From assembly GCA_021799275.1 (NCBI GenBank), contig JAJZAT010000017.1, forward strand, positions 1-64,000: a DNA stretch of 64,000 bases. The letters are read 5' to 3'. The DNA comes from Bacillota bacterium (GTDB lineage: Bacteria; Bacillota; Sulfobacillia; JAJZYS01; JAJYTV01). Both the position numbers and the translations under genes were made by a program. Below, one piece after another: positions 1 to 7,305 of this stretch. Each line of letters starts with the position of its first letter. Position 1 is the stretch's first letter. Under the pieces are notes generated by a model that searched no databases, was not told the origin of the DNA, and saw nothing but the letters and a program-made list of their open reading frames with translations.

Positions 1-7
1 AAACTAA

Positions 8-359
8 CGCACGGGCTCTTACGCACCAAGGCGAACCGACCTCCACAAGGCGCAGGGCAACCTTCTACCTGGCCTGCCCATTTTCATGCCCGACGGTGCC
101 CCGCCCCGGGGCATGGTGAACTAACGGCGGCTACCTGTTCGGCTACCCCGACCAGGCCGGATCCATATGGTCAACGATGGGATGCGGCACGCTCAACGCC
201 TGGACCAACTACGCTACGGCGCTCGAGGATCTGCGGAATGCCGGTTGTGCCGGGGACGTAACGGGCGTCTACATCGTCGCAGACGCTAGCCAACCGGTAC
301 CGGCCACAGATACGATCACGAACATCCAATACGACGGGCACGCCTACACGCACCACTGA
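8..359 (+). pseudogene. Decayed 3' end of an unrecognised gene
   Basis: Two short open stretches in different frames look like one broken gene. Frame 2 is open from about base 8 to a stop near 115. The next frame is then open from about base 120 to a TGA at 357-359 and encodes a Gly/Tyr-rich piece followed by a segment ending in DGHAYTHH. The simplest reading is a frameshift near 112-120 in a gene entering from outside the window. I do not recognise the family. The composition, with many Thr, Asn, Gly and Tyr and two Cys, would fit a secreted protein. It sits in the chromosomal flank outside the integrated element. Bases 360-599 hold no gene that I can support. Confidence 0.3.
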
Positions 360-599
360 GTGGTAGGGACTCAAGGGAGCGTGATTGGGCCCATGGCCCA
401 GATCTCGTTCCCTTTCAAAGTGCGCAATTCCAGTCGGGTCGCGAAGTATGGGTTGGCCATAGCGGCATCTTACGCCGTTGGGATGCAAGGCGACGCTCCA
501 CCGTGTGCCGGATGCCTGGCACGCGGGCAAACGGCGTAACAGTGAAATAGACGCCACTCCCCAGACAACTGCTGGGGGTGGCGCCTTGGCGCCGCATTT

Positions 600-646
600 C
601 TGGAGCTGGTGGTCAGACTCGAACTGACGACCTGCGCATTACGAGT
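600..646. repeat. Left attachment site (attL), tRNA-Thr 3'-half remnant
   Basis: These 47 bp are identical to 15242-15288. They correspond, on the minus strand, to the tRNA-Thr sequence from the anticodon loop to the encoded CCA. Identity stops directly after the anticodon-loop region: the left copy continues with TGTTCTAAC where the tRNA has GCGCTGCTC. Strand exchange in the anticodon loop is usual for tyrosine integrases that use tRNA genes. Confidence 0.92.
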
Positions 647-766
647 TGTTCTAACGAAGTTACTAGAAATGGCCTCATACCGCAAGAAACCCGCTGCTTA
701 TGCGAGTTTCGGCGTTTTGCCGAAACTACTGCCCAGGACTAGTAAAGACCACATTTGACCCCAAAA

Positions 767-786
767 TGTCTGCAGGCGTGTCTGCA
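767..786 (+). repeat. Integrase arm-type site pair, left
   Basis: Two direct copies of TGTCTGCA (767-774 and 779-786) start 12 bp apart. The same pair with the same spacing and orientation occurs at 15176-15195 beside the other attachment site. Duplicated short repeats placed inside both ends of a tyrosine-recombinase element are typical of arm-type sites bound by the integrase N-terminal domain. Confidence 0.65.
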
Positions 787-790
787 AGGG

Positions 791-1291
791 TCACTCTTGG
801 TCTGTCCTAAAATTCGTTTGTGTAAGCGCGTTTGTGCCAGCGCGCATGGCGTCTTCTTTGGCCCTCGCCCTCGCGGTCGCGCGTTCCCTGCGGCGAATCG
901 CTTTCTCCTCTTCCCACTGGCGTTGTTCCTCCACCCATCGGCGCTGGCGGCGAATGTCCAGTTCGCCCAGACGGGCACGCGCCCAAGATGCAGCAGTAGT
1001 TAATTGGCGCCGATGGCCCGGCACTGTCACCCAGTTGTGCCGATCGGCAACGAAGACTAGCCAACTTTCGATGGTTTCTAGTACCGGCATGTCGGACTCG
1101 CCAAGCGTTACGGCGCCCTCTTGAAGCGTGCCCGTCTCTGCTGCCCTGATCGCCTCCAGCACGAACTGGCGCAGGGTTAGACCCCGCGCGTCCAAGACAG
1201 CCTGCAAGCGCAGGTTGTCGGCTTCTGACGGGAGCCGAACGCTTCTGACTGGATTCCGGCGGTCTCGGTCTGGTGCATGATAGTCCGTCAT
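791..1291 (-). CDS. Ribbon-helix-helix-like protein with basic C-terminal tail
   Basis: This is a 166-residue protein. Residues about 13-45 (VRSVRLPSEADN followed by LTLRQFVLEAIRAAE) look like a ribbon-helix-helix DNA-binding fold. The last 60 residues are very rich in Arg, Glu and Ala and probably form one long basic helix. ATG 1291 is preceded by TATACT nine bases upstream with no Shine-Dalgarno sequence, so the message may be leaderless. It is transcribed divergently from the HTH gene at 1388 across a palindromic operator. It lies just inside attL, a place where excision or copy-control regulators are often found. The function is not established; a repressor of the replication operon or an accessory recombination factor are possibilities. 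Confidence 0.6.
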   Translation of the reverse strand: MTDYHAPDRDRRNPVRSVRLPSEADNLRLQAVLDARGLTLRQFVLEAIRAAETGTLQEGAVTLGESDMPVLETIESWLVFVADRHNWVTVPGHRRQLTTAASWARARLGELDIRRQRRWVEEQRQWEEEKAIRRRERATARARAKEDAMRAGTNALTQTNFRTDQE

Positions 1292-1299
1292 GGTCAAGA

Positions 1300-1325
1300 G
1301 TATACCACAAATGCGGGGTATACCC
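1300..1325. promoter_or_regulatory. Palindromic operator between divergent genes
   Basis: The perfect palindrome GGGTATACCC (1316-1325) is paired with an inverted half copy, GTATACC, at 1300-1306. TATACT read on the minus strand and TATACC on the plus strand could both act as -10 boxes. A protein bound here would control both the RHH-like gene (minus) and the HTH-to-replication operon (plus). Confidence 0.5.
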
Positions 1326-1387
1326 ACATGACGGCAGCGTACACGGCTGCACTCGGGCGGATGGATGATGCGTCCGAGGTGATTCTG

Positions 1388-1678
1388 ATGGAACTGGCGC
1401 GGCCTGAGCGGACCCTGCTCTCGGAAGCTGAACTTGCTCGTACCTGGGGCGTCTGTCAGCGCACAGTGTCTCGTCTGCGCGCTGGAGGGCTGCCATATGT
1501 TGCGCTACACGTGCCAGGGCGCGCGCGTCCGCTGATCCGTTACGACTTCGAAGTTGTTCGCACGTGGCTAACGGCTCACAGTCGCGGCGAGGCGGCGACT
1601 TCGGAGGCTCCGCAGGTTGCGCCAACCAAACGCGGGCGTCCGAGGCGGTTGGTCACGAAGGGCGGGCGGCGGGCATGA
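1388..1678 (+). CDS. Helix-turn-helix protein, excisionase/MerR-like
   Basis: This is a 96-residue protein. Residues about 9-50 (LLSEAELARTWGV, then RTVSRLRAGGLP and RPLIRYDFEVV) match the helix-turn-helix plus wing of small excisionase-type or plasmid helix-turn-helix proteins. The C-terminal tail is basic. I chose ATG 1388 because GAGGTGAT at 1376-1383 is an excellent Shine-Dalgarno sequence at good spacing; an in-frame ATG at 1328 would add 20 residues but has no ribosome site. It is the first gene of a tightly overlapping run that continues into the helicase and replication initiator. It may regulate that operon or act as an excision factor. Confidence 0.65.
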   Translation: MELARPERTLLSEAELARTWGVCQRTVSRLRAGGLPYVALHVPGRARPLIRYDFEVVRTWLTAHSRGEAATSEAPQVAPTKRGRPRRLVTKGGRRA

Positions 1679-1923
1679 AACGGCCGCCCAACCTCTTCAG
1701 TCAGGCGGCGCCCCTACAACGCCAGTCTGACATGAGATCCATGACGCTGCAAGCCGTTGCCCTACGACGCCGCATCGGCGCAACGCAGTACCTCATTGAC
1801 GGTATCGCCCGCATCGAACCACCGCATGGCCCCTGTGTGCAGACCTGTCGGCGCGAGTGGACTCGCCTGCAAGCCGGGCGCCGCCGCGCCCTCGCGCGCC
1901 TCGAAGGGCGGCGCCTGCCATGA
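1675..1923 (+). CDS. Small basic protein coupled to the helicase gene
   Basis: This 82-residue, Arg-rich protein has no family I recognise. Its ATG overlaps the stop of the upstream gene (ATGA at 1675-1678), and its own TGA overlaps the ATG of the helicase gene (1920-1923). Translation of all three is therefore coupled. Residues about 27-80 are predicted to be mostly helical, with two Cys near the middle (PCVQTCRREW). Its position directly before a DnaB-like helicase suggests a replication accessory or helicase-loading role, but that is only inference. Confidence 0.55.
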   Translation: MKRPPNLFSQAAPLQRQSDMRSMTLQAVALRRRIGATQYLIDGIARIEPPHGPCVQTCRREWTRLQAGRRRALARLEGRRLP

Positions 1924-3464
1924 GCGCCGCACACGAGGTGCCAGAGGCTGAACGGGCAATCCTCGGCTGCATGCTGATCGAACGCGAAGCCATACCCCGC
2001 GCTATCGCTATCGCGCCACCAGAGGAGTTCAGCAACCCCACATACCGCGCGATTTACAGCGCCGTGTTACGGCTCTTCGAGCGTTCCGAGCCCGTCGAGT
2101 ACGACACGGTGGCGGTTGAGATTGGTGCCGACCGTGAGGAGATCAGTGGCGTCACCTATCTGATCAATCTCGCTCAGGGCGTCGCCACGGCGGCGAACGT
2201 TGGATTCCATGCCAAGAGAGTGCACGAAGCATACCTGCTGCGGCGGATTCGGACGCTGACGGATGTTTCGGCGCAGGCCCAGGATGAAGGCCGGGACGAG
2301 GAGGCACGGCAAGCATTTCAAGAGATCGCTCGCCTGCGCCTAATGCACGAGCACCGGCCCGCGTTCTTTGATGCGGACGAGGCCATTGAACGGATCGTGG
2401 CCGCCCGCGAAGGGCTCCCCACTGCATGGAGCGGGTTGAATGGCTTGGGCGTCTCGTTCGACCCAGGCGCCCTAAACATCGTCGCAGCATCTACATCGTC
2501 CGGCAAGACCACTTTGCAGTTGTGGCAGGTCCTTGATTGGCTCCGCACAACGGATACGGGTTGCATCGTCTTCTGGTCCTCCGAGATGAACCGGGACCAC
2601 CTCTTCGCACGGCTTGTCGGCATGATCGCAGGGACGAGCATGGGAGACGTACTGTCGCAGACGCGGCGCCTTTCGCTGTCGCCTGAAGTCTTCGCTGCCC
2701 TGGAGGAGTTTCGACGGATCGCTTCGCATCGGCTTGTGCTCCTGGACGAGCCAGTTGACGCAACCACCTTCGGCCGGCGCGTGGAGGCCCTTCATGCGGA
2801 AACGGGCGTCCTGGTCGCCTTTGTCGATTACCTTCAGCAGATGCCCCCCGTCGCGGCGAACGACCCTCTGGCGGGCTACTACGCGAAGACCCGCGAACAG
2901 GCGGTCGCCCAGACGGTCGTTATGCTCCGCCAGCTAGCCCAGCGCATCGAGATCCCTGTCATTGCAGCGGCGCAATTGAACCGTGAGGCCGCGAAGGCTG
3001 CTGACTACGTGCCCTCTCTCGCGCACCTGCGCGAATCTGGGCAGATTGAGCAGGAGGCCAGCGTCGTGCTCGCGCTCCGCAATGCGAATATGACCCGACT
3101 TTCTGCGGCCAGCGCAGTCGGCCAGAAGTTGGCTGGTGCGGACGTTTGCTACGCATCCCACAACGACGAGGACCTGCAATCTGCCCGCCTTGGGGCTTTA
3201 GCCGCATGCGATGATGCCTTTCCTGGGCGCACACTGCTTGAGGTGTTCGTCCTGAAGAACCGCGCCAATGGCCGTCCGCAGTGGGTCGCCCCACTGGCAA
3301 TGGACGGCCGTACGGGGCGCATCGAAGATCTTTCATGGCGGTACGGACGTGCGGATACGCCCCAGACGGGCAAGTCTACGCGCGGCAAACGCGACAACGG
3401 CCGCGCCTTGCGTGAGCGCGACGACGATGCGGGTTGGGTGCCCGTACCACAGTCGATGGCATGA
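1920..3464 (+). CDS. DnaB-like replicative helicase of the element
   Basis: This 514-residue protein has the DnaB layout: an N-terminal domain (residues 5-110; EAERAILGCMLIEREAIP) that closely echoes the chromosomal DnaB at 18003-19352, then a RecA-like ATPase. The Walker A motif at about residue 190 reads STSSGKTT where the host has RPSMGKTA. The Walker B-like FVDYLQQM is near 300, and the HLRESGQIEQEASVVLAL block is conserved. ATG 1920 overlaps the preceding stop, and its TGA overlaps the start of the initiator gene. Pairing a hexameric helicase with a RepC-type initiator recalls repA-repC of IncQ plasmids, although this helicase is DnaB-derived. It probably unwinds the element's origin in place of, or in competition with, the host helicase. 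Confidence 0.9.
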   Translation: MSAAHEVPEAERAILGCMLIEREAIPRAIAIAPPEEFSNPTYRAIYSAVLRLFERSEPVEYDTVAVEIGADREEISGVTYLINLAQGVATAANVGFHAKRVHEAYLLRRIRTLTDVSAQAQDEGRDEEARQAFQEIARLRLMHEHRPAFFDADEAIERIVAAREGLPTAWSGLNGLGVSFDPGALNIVAASTSSGKTTLQLWQVLDWLRTTDTGCIVFWSSEMNRDHLFARLVGMIAGTSMGDVLSQTRRLSLSPEVFAALEEFRRIASHRLVLLDEPVDATTFGRRVEALHAETGVLVAFVDYLQQMPPVAANDPLAGYYAKTREQAVAQTVVMLRQLAQRIEIPVIAAAQLNREAAKAADYVPSLAHLRESGQIEQEASVVLALRNANMTRLSAASAVGQKLAGADVCYASHNDEDLQSARLGALAACDDAFPGRTLLEVFVLKNRANGRPQWVAPLAMDGRTGRIEDLSWRYGRADTPQTGKSTRGKRDNGRALRERDDDAGWVPVPQSMA

Positions 3465-4342
3465 CATCGAAGCCGCAGAAGCGCGCGCTGCTCACGAACC
3501 ACGCGCGCCTAGAGCAGACACACGCACTAGCTGGACTGTTCAGTGCCATCCCGCGCGGCGAGAGACAGCGTCGCATCGTCCGGTACTCCCCACCGGGGAC
3601 TCGCGAGATATGGACCTTCGCTGAGTTTTGGAGTCTCGGTGCCGACGATCTGACCGTGCTCCTCACAGTGCTTTCGCTTGTGGCGCAACCGGAGGGGAAA
3701 CGGCTTACCGCCGACAAGGCCACACGAGTTCTGGCATTGGAGGGCGAGGCCAGGCAAGACACCCTTTCCCTTGCGACTACGAGGCGAACGCTCACTCGCG
3801 AAGCGGGATGGGAGTGGTCCGGCAAGCGGGGCCGTCTCCTGATTGAAAGCCTAGAACGCTTGGCTCATGTGACGCTCGATGTGGAGCGCGATGGAATCGT
3901 CATGTCGAGAGGGCAATTGCTCGCGCGGGCTGTTCGGACTGCTCACGATGGACCAATACTGATCGCCATTTCCCCATATCTGGCGCAGGTCATTGACGGT
4001 GGCAGGGCATGGGCGCGCATCAGTCTGGAGGAGCACAGGCAGTTGACAACTGACACTGCCCGTCTCCTTCACGCTTGGCTGTCTTCATGGCTCAGACCGG
4101 GACACCAGGGAAAGGCTTCTGTGACCACACTCTTGCAGCACGTATGGCCGGACGACGGACAGCCAATTCCCGAAGGCACATTGCGTCGCAGACGTCATGA
4201 CATTCGCGCCGCGCTACGAGAAATCAGCTGCCTGCATGGATGGCGTGTCGGCGTGCAGGACACGCGCGGGAGCATCCGCATCCATCGGCCCCGCGATGAG
4301 CGGCAGAGGGCTCCGCACCGACTGCGGCGATGGCAGAAATGA
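3461..4342 (+). CDS. RepC-like (IncQ-type) replication initiator
   Basis: This 293-residue protein is predicted to bind the iterons directly downstream and start plasmid replication. The C-terminal half (about residues 165-265) carries the pattern known from RSF1010 RepC: ISPYLAQVI, then a TARLLHAWLSSWL helix, GKASVTTLLQHVWPD, a basic stretch with RRRRHDIRAAL, and a final CLHGWRV strand. These are two winged-helix modules. ATG 3461 overlaps the helicase stop (ATGA), giving strict coupling; an upstream in-frame ATG at 3434 lies inside the helicase. The order helicase then initiator is the same as repA-repC in IncQ plasmids, but no primase gene of the repB type is visible. Confidence 0.8.
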   Translation: MTSKPQKRALLTNHARLEQTHALAGLFSAIPRGERQRRIVRYSPPGTREIWTFAEFWSLGADDLTVLLTVLSLVAQPEGKRLTADKATRVLALEGEARQDTLSLATTRRTLTREAGWEWSGKRGRLLIESLERLAHVTLDVERDGIVMSRGQLLARAVRTAHDGPILIAISPYLAQVIDGGRAWARISLEEHRQLTTDTARLLHAWLSSWLRPGHQGKASVTTLLQHVWPDDGQPIPEGTLRRRRHDIRAALREISCLHGWRVGVQDTRGSIRIHRPRDERQRAPHRLRRWQK

Positions 4343-4363
4343 CTGTCCAACGCAGAGGCGGGT

Positions 4364-4401
4364 GGGAACTATCGCGAACAAACCCGGGAACTATCGCGAA
4401 C
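4364..4401 (+). repeat. Iterons of the putative origin (oriV)
   Basis: There are two perfect copies of GGGAACTATCGCGAAC (4364-4379 and 4386-4401) with a 22-bp period, starting 21 bp after the initiator stop codon. Two-turn spacing and position next to repC are what is expected of initiator-binding iterons. Two repeats is a low number, and I see no clear third copy. Confidence 0.75.
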
Positions 4402-4465
4402 GCAGTCAATCCCCGAGATCCGCGCGCTGAGCGGCGTAGAAGGTGAAGGCGAGATGCCGTTAACA

Positions 4466-4518
4466 GATTCTCCACAGAGAATCCAAGGGAGGGGCCGTCC
4501 TAGCGGCTCGCCCCTCCC
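4466..4518. other. Two adjacent hairpins in the oriV region
   Basis: The first hairpin has a 7-bp stem GATTCTC/GAGAATC around CACA (4466-4483) and includes TTCTCCACA, one base off a DnaA box. The second has a 9-bp stem GGGAGGGGC/GCCCCTCCC with a 14-base loop (4487-4518). In IncQ plasmids, paired palindromes near the iterons serve as single-strand initiation sites. That role here is inference by analogy. No T-run follows, so simple terminators are less likely. Confidence 0.5.
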
Positions 4519-4681
4519 GGCTGGGCGCCGGAGCCTTACGGCCCGTCGCCAGCCGCCCTCCCCACCGGAACCCGAACAGATCGGTTCATCTGCGATTATC
4601 TGGCTTGCAATAGCTCCTCCCAGCCACTCCATCGCATCGAAACCACCCCTACGAGGCCGAACGGCGGAACGGCGGCGCCAA

Positions 4682-4813
4682 AGGTGGCGACAGCGTAGCA
4701 CCCAAAACGCGGGGGAGTGCAGAGGCGGATACGTAGCGGCGTTACGGCGTAGCGGACTGTCTCCACCCTTGCCCCAACGTGACTACTGGCGCGGTTTTCG
4801 CGCTGTCGCCACC
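4682..4813. repeat. Long-range 13-bp inverted repeat in the non-coding region
   Basis: GGTGGCGACAGCG (4682-4694) is the exact reverse complement of 4801-4813, 106 bp away. No gene lies between them. A 15-bp direct repeat (CTGTCTCCACCCTTG at 4757-4771 and 4854-4868) interlocks with it. This part of the 564-bp gene-free stretch 4343-4906 may be the distal origin, a transfer-like site or a regulatory leader. I cannot choose between these. Confidence 0.5.
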
Positions 4814-4838
4814 CCGCCGATAGCAAGGAGTCTTCCTG

Positions 4839-4916
4839 ATGGGCTTGCGCGACCTGTCTCCACCCTTGGCGACACCCCTGGCGCCATCTCGAAAGGAGCG
4901 ATGGAAATGGCCCTAG
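4839..4916 (+). CDS. 25-codon leader ORF overlapping the next start
   Basis: ATG 4839 is preceded by AAGGAG (4825-4830) at 8-nt spacing. The frame runs 25 codons to TAG at 4914-4916, across the ribosome site and start codon of the following gene. A well-translated short ORF in this position would keep the next ribosome site open or occluded. Translational coupling or attenuation is plausible. The peptide itself is Pro/Leu-rich and unrecognised. Confidence 0.35.
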   Translation: MGLRDLSPPLATPLAPSRKERWKWP

Positions 4917-5956
4917 AGACAAGCGGAAATCCGAAGTTCGAGACCCGTCTTCCCCAAGAGGTCCACGCTGACCTTGGCACCATGGCCGCCGCTGGCATTC
5001 CCGCGCGGGAGATCCTCTCTGCGGTCGCCGACACATGGAAGCGCGCCGGCCGCCCGGCTGACCTCCTGGCCCGCGTACGTACCCTCGCCGACGCAGGGCA
5101 GACGGAAAGCGCCCAGCGCAACGAGACGGAGCGCCTTCGGCAGAGGGCGCGCGAGCTGACGCTACGCGAGAAGGAACTCGCGGCGCGCGAACAGGAAACC
5201 GCCCACCTGCTGGCGGACGCCAAGGCCCGCGTTTTGCGCGCGCAGAACGAGACCGCCGCCGTGGAGGCGGGCTCGCGACTTCGCCGTCAGGTGATCGACG
5301 CGGGCGAGGCCCTGCTGCGTCAGGGTGCGAAGCCACAGGACGTGGCGGCAGTCTTCCGCGCCATCGCTGCTGCGAGTCTCGCACCCGAGGCCGTGGCACA
5401 TGAGATCGAACGGCTTGGCGGGCTCAACAAGGCCGTGGCGGCATGGAGCGAGCACGTCAGGAAGCTGCAAAGCGAGACGGCCCGCCTGCAGGGCGAGGTG
5501 GCCGCCCTACAGGAAGAACGCGCGAAGCTCCTCGGCGCCGTCCGCGATGCCGTCCGCGACGCCGCAGGCGAGGTGCGCCAGGGGCTTGCAGGCATCGATG
5601 CTGCGGCTGGACGTATCGACCGTGCCGCGACACGCGCCGAAACGAAAATGGAACAGGCGGGAAGGCAGGTTGCGGAGTACCTGTTGCGGCTCTCCGACGC
5701 GGACGCATTGGCCCGCGAAACCCTGGCGTCCCTGATCGAGACCGTGGGCCCCGTCGCCCTGGCGGCTCAGCTCCTTGCGCTGCACATTGAGCGAGCGGGC
5801 GACACCGAACTGCCCCGCGAACTGGGAGAGGATCGGCCCTATGCACCGCGCCTCTCTTGGGCAACCGACAAGTTGCGTAAGCTGGCCGCGCAGGTGGCCC
5901 CGAATGTGCTCGCGGTGCCCGAGCAGGGATCGCCCGAAGGGGGCGCGAGCGCATGA
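4907..5956 (+). CDS. Long coiled-coil plasmid protein (KfrA-like)
   Basis: This is a 349-residue protein. A short N-terminal region (residues 10-50, RLPQEVHADLGTMAAAG) looks like a compact helical domain. From about residue 70 to 250 the sequence is almost pure alanine/glutamate/arginine heptads (RARELTLREKELAARE and LQSETARLQGEVAAL), a long coiled coil. ATG 4907 is chosen over ATG 4901 because AAAGGAG (4892-4898) gives 8-nt spacing. Its stop overlaps the next gene. Plasmids such as RK2 carry KfrA, a coiled-coil DNA-binding protein that helps segregation, and the placement between rep and par genes fits that kind of role. Sequence identity to KfrA is not claimed. Confidence 0.6.
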   Translation: MALETSGNPKFETRLPQEVHADLGTMAAAGIPAREILSAVADTWKRAGRPADLLARVRTLADAGQTESAQRNETERLRQRARELTLREKELAAREQETAHLLADAKARVLRAQNETAAVEAGSRLRRQVIDAGEALLRQGAKPQDVAAVFRAIAAASLAPEAVAHEIERLGGLNKAVAAWSEHVRKLQSETARLQGEVAALQEERAKLLGAVRDAVRDAAGEVRQGLAGIDAAAGRIDRAATRAETKMEQAGRQVAEYLLRLSDADALARETLASLIETVGPVALAAQLLALHIERAGDTELPRELGEDRPYAPRLSWATDKLRKLAAQVAPNVLAVPEQGSPEGGASA

Positions 5957-6252
5957 AGCGGGGACTGCTCCTTCGTGCCGGTGACGCGTCCGAGGAGACT
6001 CTTGCAGAGATCCGAGCGCACGCCGAGGCCGGGGGCTTCACGGTAACAGTGCAGGCCCGCGTCGGACGCCTTCCCGTCACCGCCCGCCCTAACTTCGCCG
6101 AACGGCTCGCCGACGCGCTGGAAGAGATGCGCCGCGATAAGCTGTCTCTCCGCGCGACGGCGCGCAAGCTTGGCATCGGCGCCGCTACTCTGCACCGCCT
6201 GCTCCATGCAGAAGAACACTCGCCAGTCGATCCCCGTCCCCACCCACCATGA
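5953..6252 (+). CDS. Small protein with resolvase-type HTH
   Basis: This is a 99-residue protein. Residues about 58-87 (MRRDKLSLRATARKLGIGAATLHRLL) form a helix-turn-helix like that at the C-terminus of serine resolvases. The N-terminal half is too short for a recombinase catalytic domain and lacks the catalytic Ser context. ATG 5953 overlaps the stop of the coiled-coil gene (ATGA), so the two are translationally coupled. It ends 75 bp before the ParM gene, across an inverted repeat that could be its binding site. A DNA-binding partner of the coiled-coil protein or a regulator of the par operon is likely; it could also be a decayed resolvase. Confidence 0.6.
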   Translation: MKRGLLLRAGDASEETLAEIRAHAEAGGFTVTVQARVGRLPVTARPNFAERLADALEEMRRDKLSLRATARKLGIGAATLHRLLHAEEHSPVDPRPHPP

Positions 6253-6263
6253 CGGGCGCGAGC

Positions 6264-6314
6264 GTATGACAACATCGTTTCCAATGCGTTCGCCCCGCAG
6301 AAAAAGTGTCATAC
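6264..6314. promoter_or_regulatory. Candidate parC/operator inverted repeat upstream of parM
   Basis: GTATGACA (6264-6271) and its exact inverse TGTCATAC (6307-6314) flank 35 bp directly before the parM ribosome site AGGAGG. Type II partition systems place the ParR-bound centromere, which is also the operator, at this position. The repeat is only two half-sites, fewer than in classic parC. Confidence 0.45.
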
Positions 6315-6327
6315 AGGAGGACGGAAA

Positions 6328-7299
6328 ATGCTCGTTGCAGCCATCGACCTCGGATTCGGCCGTTGCAAGGGCGCGCTCGGCGAACGGCGCGCGGAGTTTC
6401 CGGCCATCGCGGCCCCCGCACCGACGCTCGACCTGGGAGAATTCGCCACCCGCCGCATCCTCACCGATCCGGACGGCGCACGCTGGCTCGTGGGCGATGA
6501 TGCCACAGGCGAGCAGGGGCGTATCGCATTCTCGGCGGGCAAGGCGGAGCAACCCGCCGAGCGCGCGAAGGCCCTACGCCTTCTGGCAGAGTTGATGCGC
6601 GACGTTCCCGAACTGCCGATCGACCGCGTTATAGCGGGGCTCCCGGTTCACGAACTCGCCGCGCAGAAGGATGCCGTCCGCCGCCTGCTCCTCGGGATAC
6701 ACCGCTTCACCTTCGACGGACGACGGTACACCGTGACGGTCGGTGACGTGCGGGTGATTCCGCAGGGCGCGGGTGCCTTCTACGCGGTGGCGCTTCGCGA
6801 CGGCCGCGCGCTACCGGACGCCCCTGCCGGCCGTGTGGCGGTGCTGGACTTGGGCTACAGAACCCTGAATGTCGTGGGGCTCGACGGCGGGCGCTACCTC
6901 GCTGACCGCAGCGGGACGCTGGACCTCGGCGTATCCCGCATCCACCTGGAGGCGCAGCGCCGCATCCTCGCCCGGCACGGCTTTGCGCCCGACCTTGGCG
7001 ACATGGACGCTATCTGCCGGGCGAAGACGCTCATGCTGGGCGGCAGGTCCATCGACGCGTCGGAGATCGTCTCTGGCGCCGCTCAGGCCGTGGCGGAACG
7101 CATCGCGGAAGAGACACAGGCGTTCCTCGGCGACCCACTCCGGTACACCGCAACGATCCTCGCAGGCGGCGGCGCCCAACTCGTGCGGCCGTGGCTCGAG
7201 CAGGCTTTCCCGGCTGTCATGGTCCCGCCGCAGCCACAGATGGCGAATGCCCTCGGCTATCTCGAATACGGGCTCCTGCTGGCCCGGCAAAGCGCGTGA
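6328..7299 (+). CDS. parM: ParM-like actin ATPase for plasmid segregation
   Basis: This 323-residue protein is of the actin/Hsp70 fold, ParM/Alp type. The phosphate-1 loop is AIDLGFGRCK at the N-terminus, the phosphate-2 loop is VLDLGYRTLNV near residue 172, and the adenosine motif is LAGGGAQLV near 290. Such proteins polymerise with ATP and push plasmid copies apart through ParR bound to parC. AGGAGG stands at 6315-6320, 7 nt before the ATG. A ParR-sized ribbon-helix-helix gene starts 6 bp after the stop, completing a type II partition cassette. Presence of partition genes on an integrated element implies a phase of life as a low-copy circle. Confidence 0.85.
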   Translation: MLVAAIDLGFGRCKGALGERRAEFPAIAAPAPTLDLGEFATRRILTDPDGARWLVGDDATGEQGRIAFSAGKAEQPAERAKALRLLAELMRDVPELPIDRVIAGLPVHELAAQKDAVRRLLLGIHRFTFDGRRYTVTVGDVRVIPQGAGAFYAVALRDGRALPDAPAGRVAVLDLGYRTLNVVGLDGGRYLADRSGTLDLGVSRIHLEAQRRILARHGFAPDLGDMDAICRAKTLMLGGRSIDASEIVSGAAQAVAERIAEETQAFLGDPLRYTATILAGGGAQLVRPWLEQAFPAVMVPPQPQMANALGYLEYGLLLARQSA

Positions 7300-7305
7300 G
7301 CCGGG

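Noticed and set aside
807-1625. 272-residue minus-strand frame overlapping the RHH-like and HTH genes
   Set aside because: It overlaps both supported genes and the operator, and shows no recognisable domain.
5953-6252. Serine recombinase
   Set aside because: Only the C-terminal-type HTH is present; the catalytic domain is missing, so it is listed as a DNA-binding protein.
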